From assembly GCA_955652245.1 (NCBI GenBank), contig CATPAV010000092.1:1-7185 (forward strand): a stretch of DNA of 7,185 bases. The letters are read 5' to 3'. A model generated the notes under the pieces. The model made no database searches and was not told the DNA's origin. It saw only the letters and a list, made by a program, of their open reading frames with translations. Every line of letters begins with the position of its first letter. The first letter of the stretch is position 1. This document shows positions 6,201 to 7,185 of the stretch, in pieces. Origin of the DNA: an uncultured Candidatus Udaeobacter sp. (GTDB lineage: Bacteria > Verrucomicrobiota > Verrucomicrobiia > Chthoniobacterales > UBA10450). A program made the translations under genes and the position numbers.

Positions 6201-7185
6201 TTACGCGGCCGCCGTTTCCTTCGGCAATTCCGTCGTCCCTTTAAACTTCGGAGGTTCTTCTTCGATCCCGAAGTTTTCGGAATAGAAATTGTCGATCTTC
6301 GCCATATCGTCGCTCGTAAGCGGCGGACATTCAGGAGCTTTCGCGAATTCAACGAGCTGCTCTTCGTTATAAATATTGGGTAGAGTGGAGGCGACGCGAT
6401 CATCTGCCAGCAGCCATAGCAAGGCCGCCTGACCGAGGGTGCGTTCGGAATTTTCGAGAAAACGCAACTTGTCGATCTTCTTGATCCCGTTGAGCAGCCA
6501 ACTGCGCGGTCGATGACTGCGGTGATCGGTTGGCGGGAACGTCGTTTCCGCGGTGTATTTTCCTTCGAGCATGCCAGATGAATGCGTGACGCGAATTAAG
6601 AACATTGTGTCTTTGCCTGCTTCGGTCGCGGCATCATGCATTGCGCGCCCGGGATGTTGCTCGAGCATGTTGCAAATATGTTGCAGGCTCGTGATGTCGC
6701 GTTCACGGATGCAATTGACGCCTTCGTAAAGCCACCCGATTGCCGGGCCCAGCGCGATGCCGTAATGCCGAATTTTTCCTTCGGATTTTAGTTTCTCGAG
6801 CGCGGTCCAGACCGCGTCATCATATACCTGCTCCATCCGGATATTGTGAAGCTGGAGAAGATCGATTCGATCTGTCTTCAATCGCTTGAGCGCTGCATCG
6901 GTCGCGCGCGAAATCGCTTCCGGCGAAAAATCCTGCGGAATTTCGCGCTGACCGCGTCCGCGCGCTTCGCCGTAGTTCACGAAATCGTAGCCGACCTTGG
7001 TCGCGATCGCGATTTCATCCCGTTGTTTCCGAAATGCCTTCGCGATCAGCTCTTCGCTCAATCCATTTCCGTAAGTATCAGCCGCATCGAACAGCGTGAC
7101 GCCGAGATCGAACGCCTTGTGCATGAGCGCGATCGCTTCACCCTCGGTGAAATTTCCCCACCAACCGGTCGAAATCGTCCAGAGC
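6201..7185 (-). CDS. Aldo/keto reductase (5' end beyond the window)
   Basis: The enzyme is an NAD(P)H-dependent (beta/alpha)8-barrel oxidoreductase that reduces aldehydes or ketones in the cytosol. 327 codons are visible. Although an ATG occurs at 7124, the frame stays open to the window edge and the upstream residues WTISTGWWGNFTEGEA are family-like (normally the first barrel strand and helix), so the gene starts outside. Counting from that internal Met, the catalytic tetrad is intact: Asp13 and Tyr18 in FDAADTYG, Lys43 in ATKVG and His93 in LLQLHNI. EGKIRHYGIALG (115-126) is the usual GKIRxxGxS region with Ser replaced. RTLGQAALLWLLADDRVAS and the following NIYNEEQLVE form the cofactor-binding end of the barrel. 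Substrate is unknown; general stress protein/YghZ-like members are the nearest type I can name. It is convergent with the PBP2 gene. Confidence 0.92.
   Translation of the reverse strand, partial: LWTISTGWWGNFTEGEAIALMHKAFDLGVTLFDAADTYGNGLSEELIAKAFRKQRDEIAIATKVGYDFVNYGEARGRGQREIPQDFSPEAISRATDAALKRLKTDRIDLLQLHNIRMEQVYDDAVWTALEKLKSEGKIRHYGIALGPAIGWLYEGVNCIRERDITSLQHICNMLEQHPGRAMHDAATEAGKDTMFLIRVTHSSGMLEGKYTAETTFPPTDHRSHRPRSWLLNGIKKIDKLRFLENSERTLGQAALLWLLADDRVASTLPNIYNEEQLVEFAKAPECPPLTSDDMAKIDNFYSENFGIEEEPPKFKGTTELPKETAAA

Noticed and set aside
5900..6403. A 167-codon minus-strand frame running through the PBP2 end, the repeat and the aldo/keto reductase end
   Set aside because: It is antisense to PBP2, passes through the dispersed repeat (reading as FLDSARND) and is out of frame with the reductase; not a real gene.
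7122..7124. ATG at 7124 as the start of the aldo/keto reductase
   Set aside because: The frame continues upstream to the window edge with family-like residues (WTISTGWWGN), and starting at this Met would remove the first strand of the barrel.

Overview
The window (7185 bp, moderately GC-rich) is a compact chromosomal segment of a Gram-negative-type bacterium. It holds six protein genes, the two outermost cut by the window edges. The mixture of housekeeping genes, weak Shine-Dalgarno signals and short dispersed repeats used as linkers fits a soil Verrucomicrobium (Chthoniobacter/Udaeobacter-like). That placement is an inference from style, not from a marker gene. There is no phage, transposase, CRISPR, tRNA or rRNA signal.

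Layout: (1) 1-132 (+), the last 43 codons of folD (folate one-carbon metabolism). (2) 119-1207 (-), a FAD-dependent oxidoreductase of the geranylgeranyl-reductase type, whose 3' end overlaps folD tail-to-tail by 14 bp. (3) A 128-bp divergent intergenic region. (4) 1336-2418 (+), a site-2-type membrane metalloprotease with two C-terminal CBS domains. (5) A 140-bp structured intergenic region. (6) 2559-4151 (+), uvrC, the nucleotide-excision-repair nuclease. (7) 4193-6118 (+), a class B penicillin-binding protein of the PBP2/MrdA type. (8) 6119-6200, an inverted repeat between convergent genes. (9) 6201-7185 (-), an aldo/keto reductase whose start lies outside the window.

Genes 4, 6 and 7 point the same way and may be read in series, but they share no pathway (membrane proteolysis, DNA repair, cell-wall elongation). 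The oxidoreductase and aldo/keto reductase are isolated minus-strand genes.

I see no undescribed multi-gene system. The most interesting feature is how short dispersed repeats have been absorbed into genes. A 7-bp-periodic repeat sits in frame inside uvrC, a second family supplies the start codon and N-terminus of the PBP2 gene and can fold around that start, and a third forms the hairpin between the PBP2 and aldo/keto reductase genes. The UvrC also lacks the cysteines that normally bind its iron-sulfur cluster.
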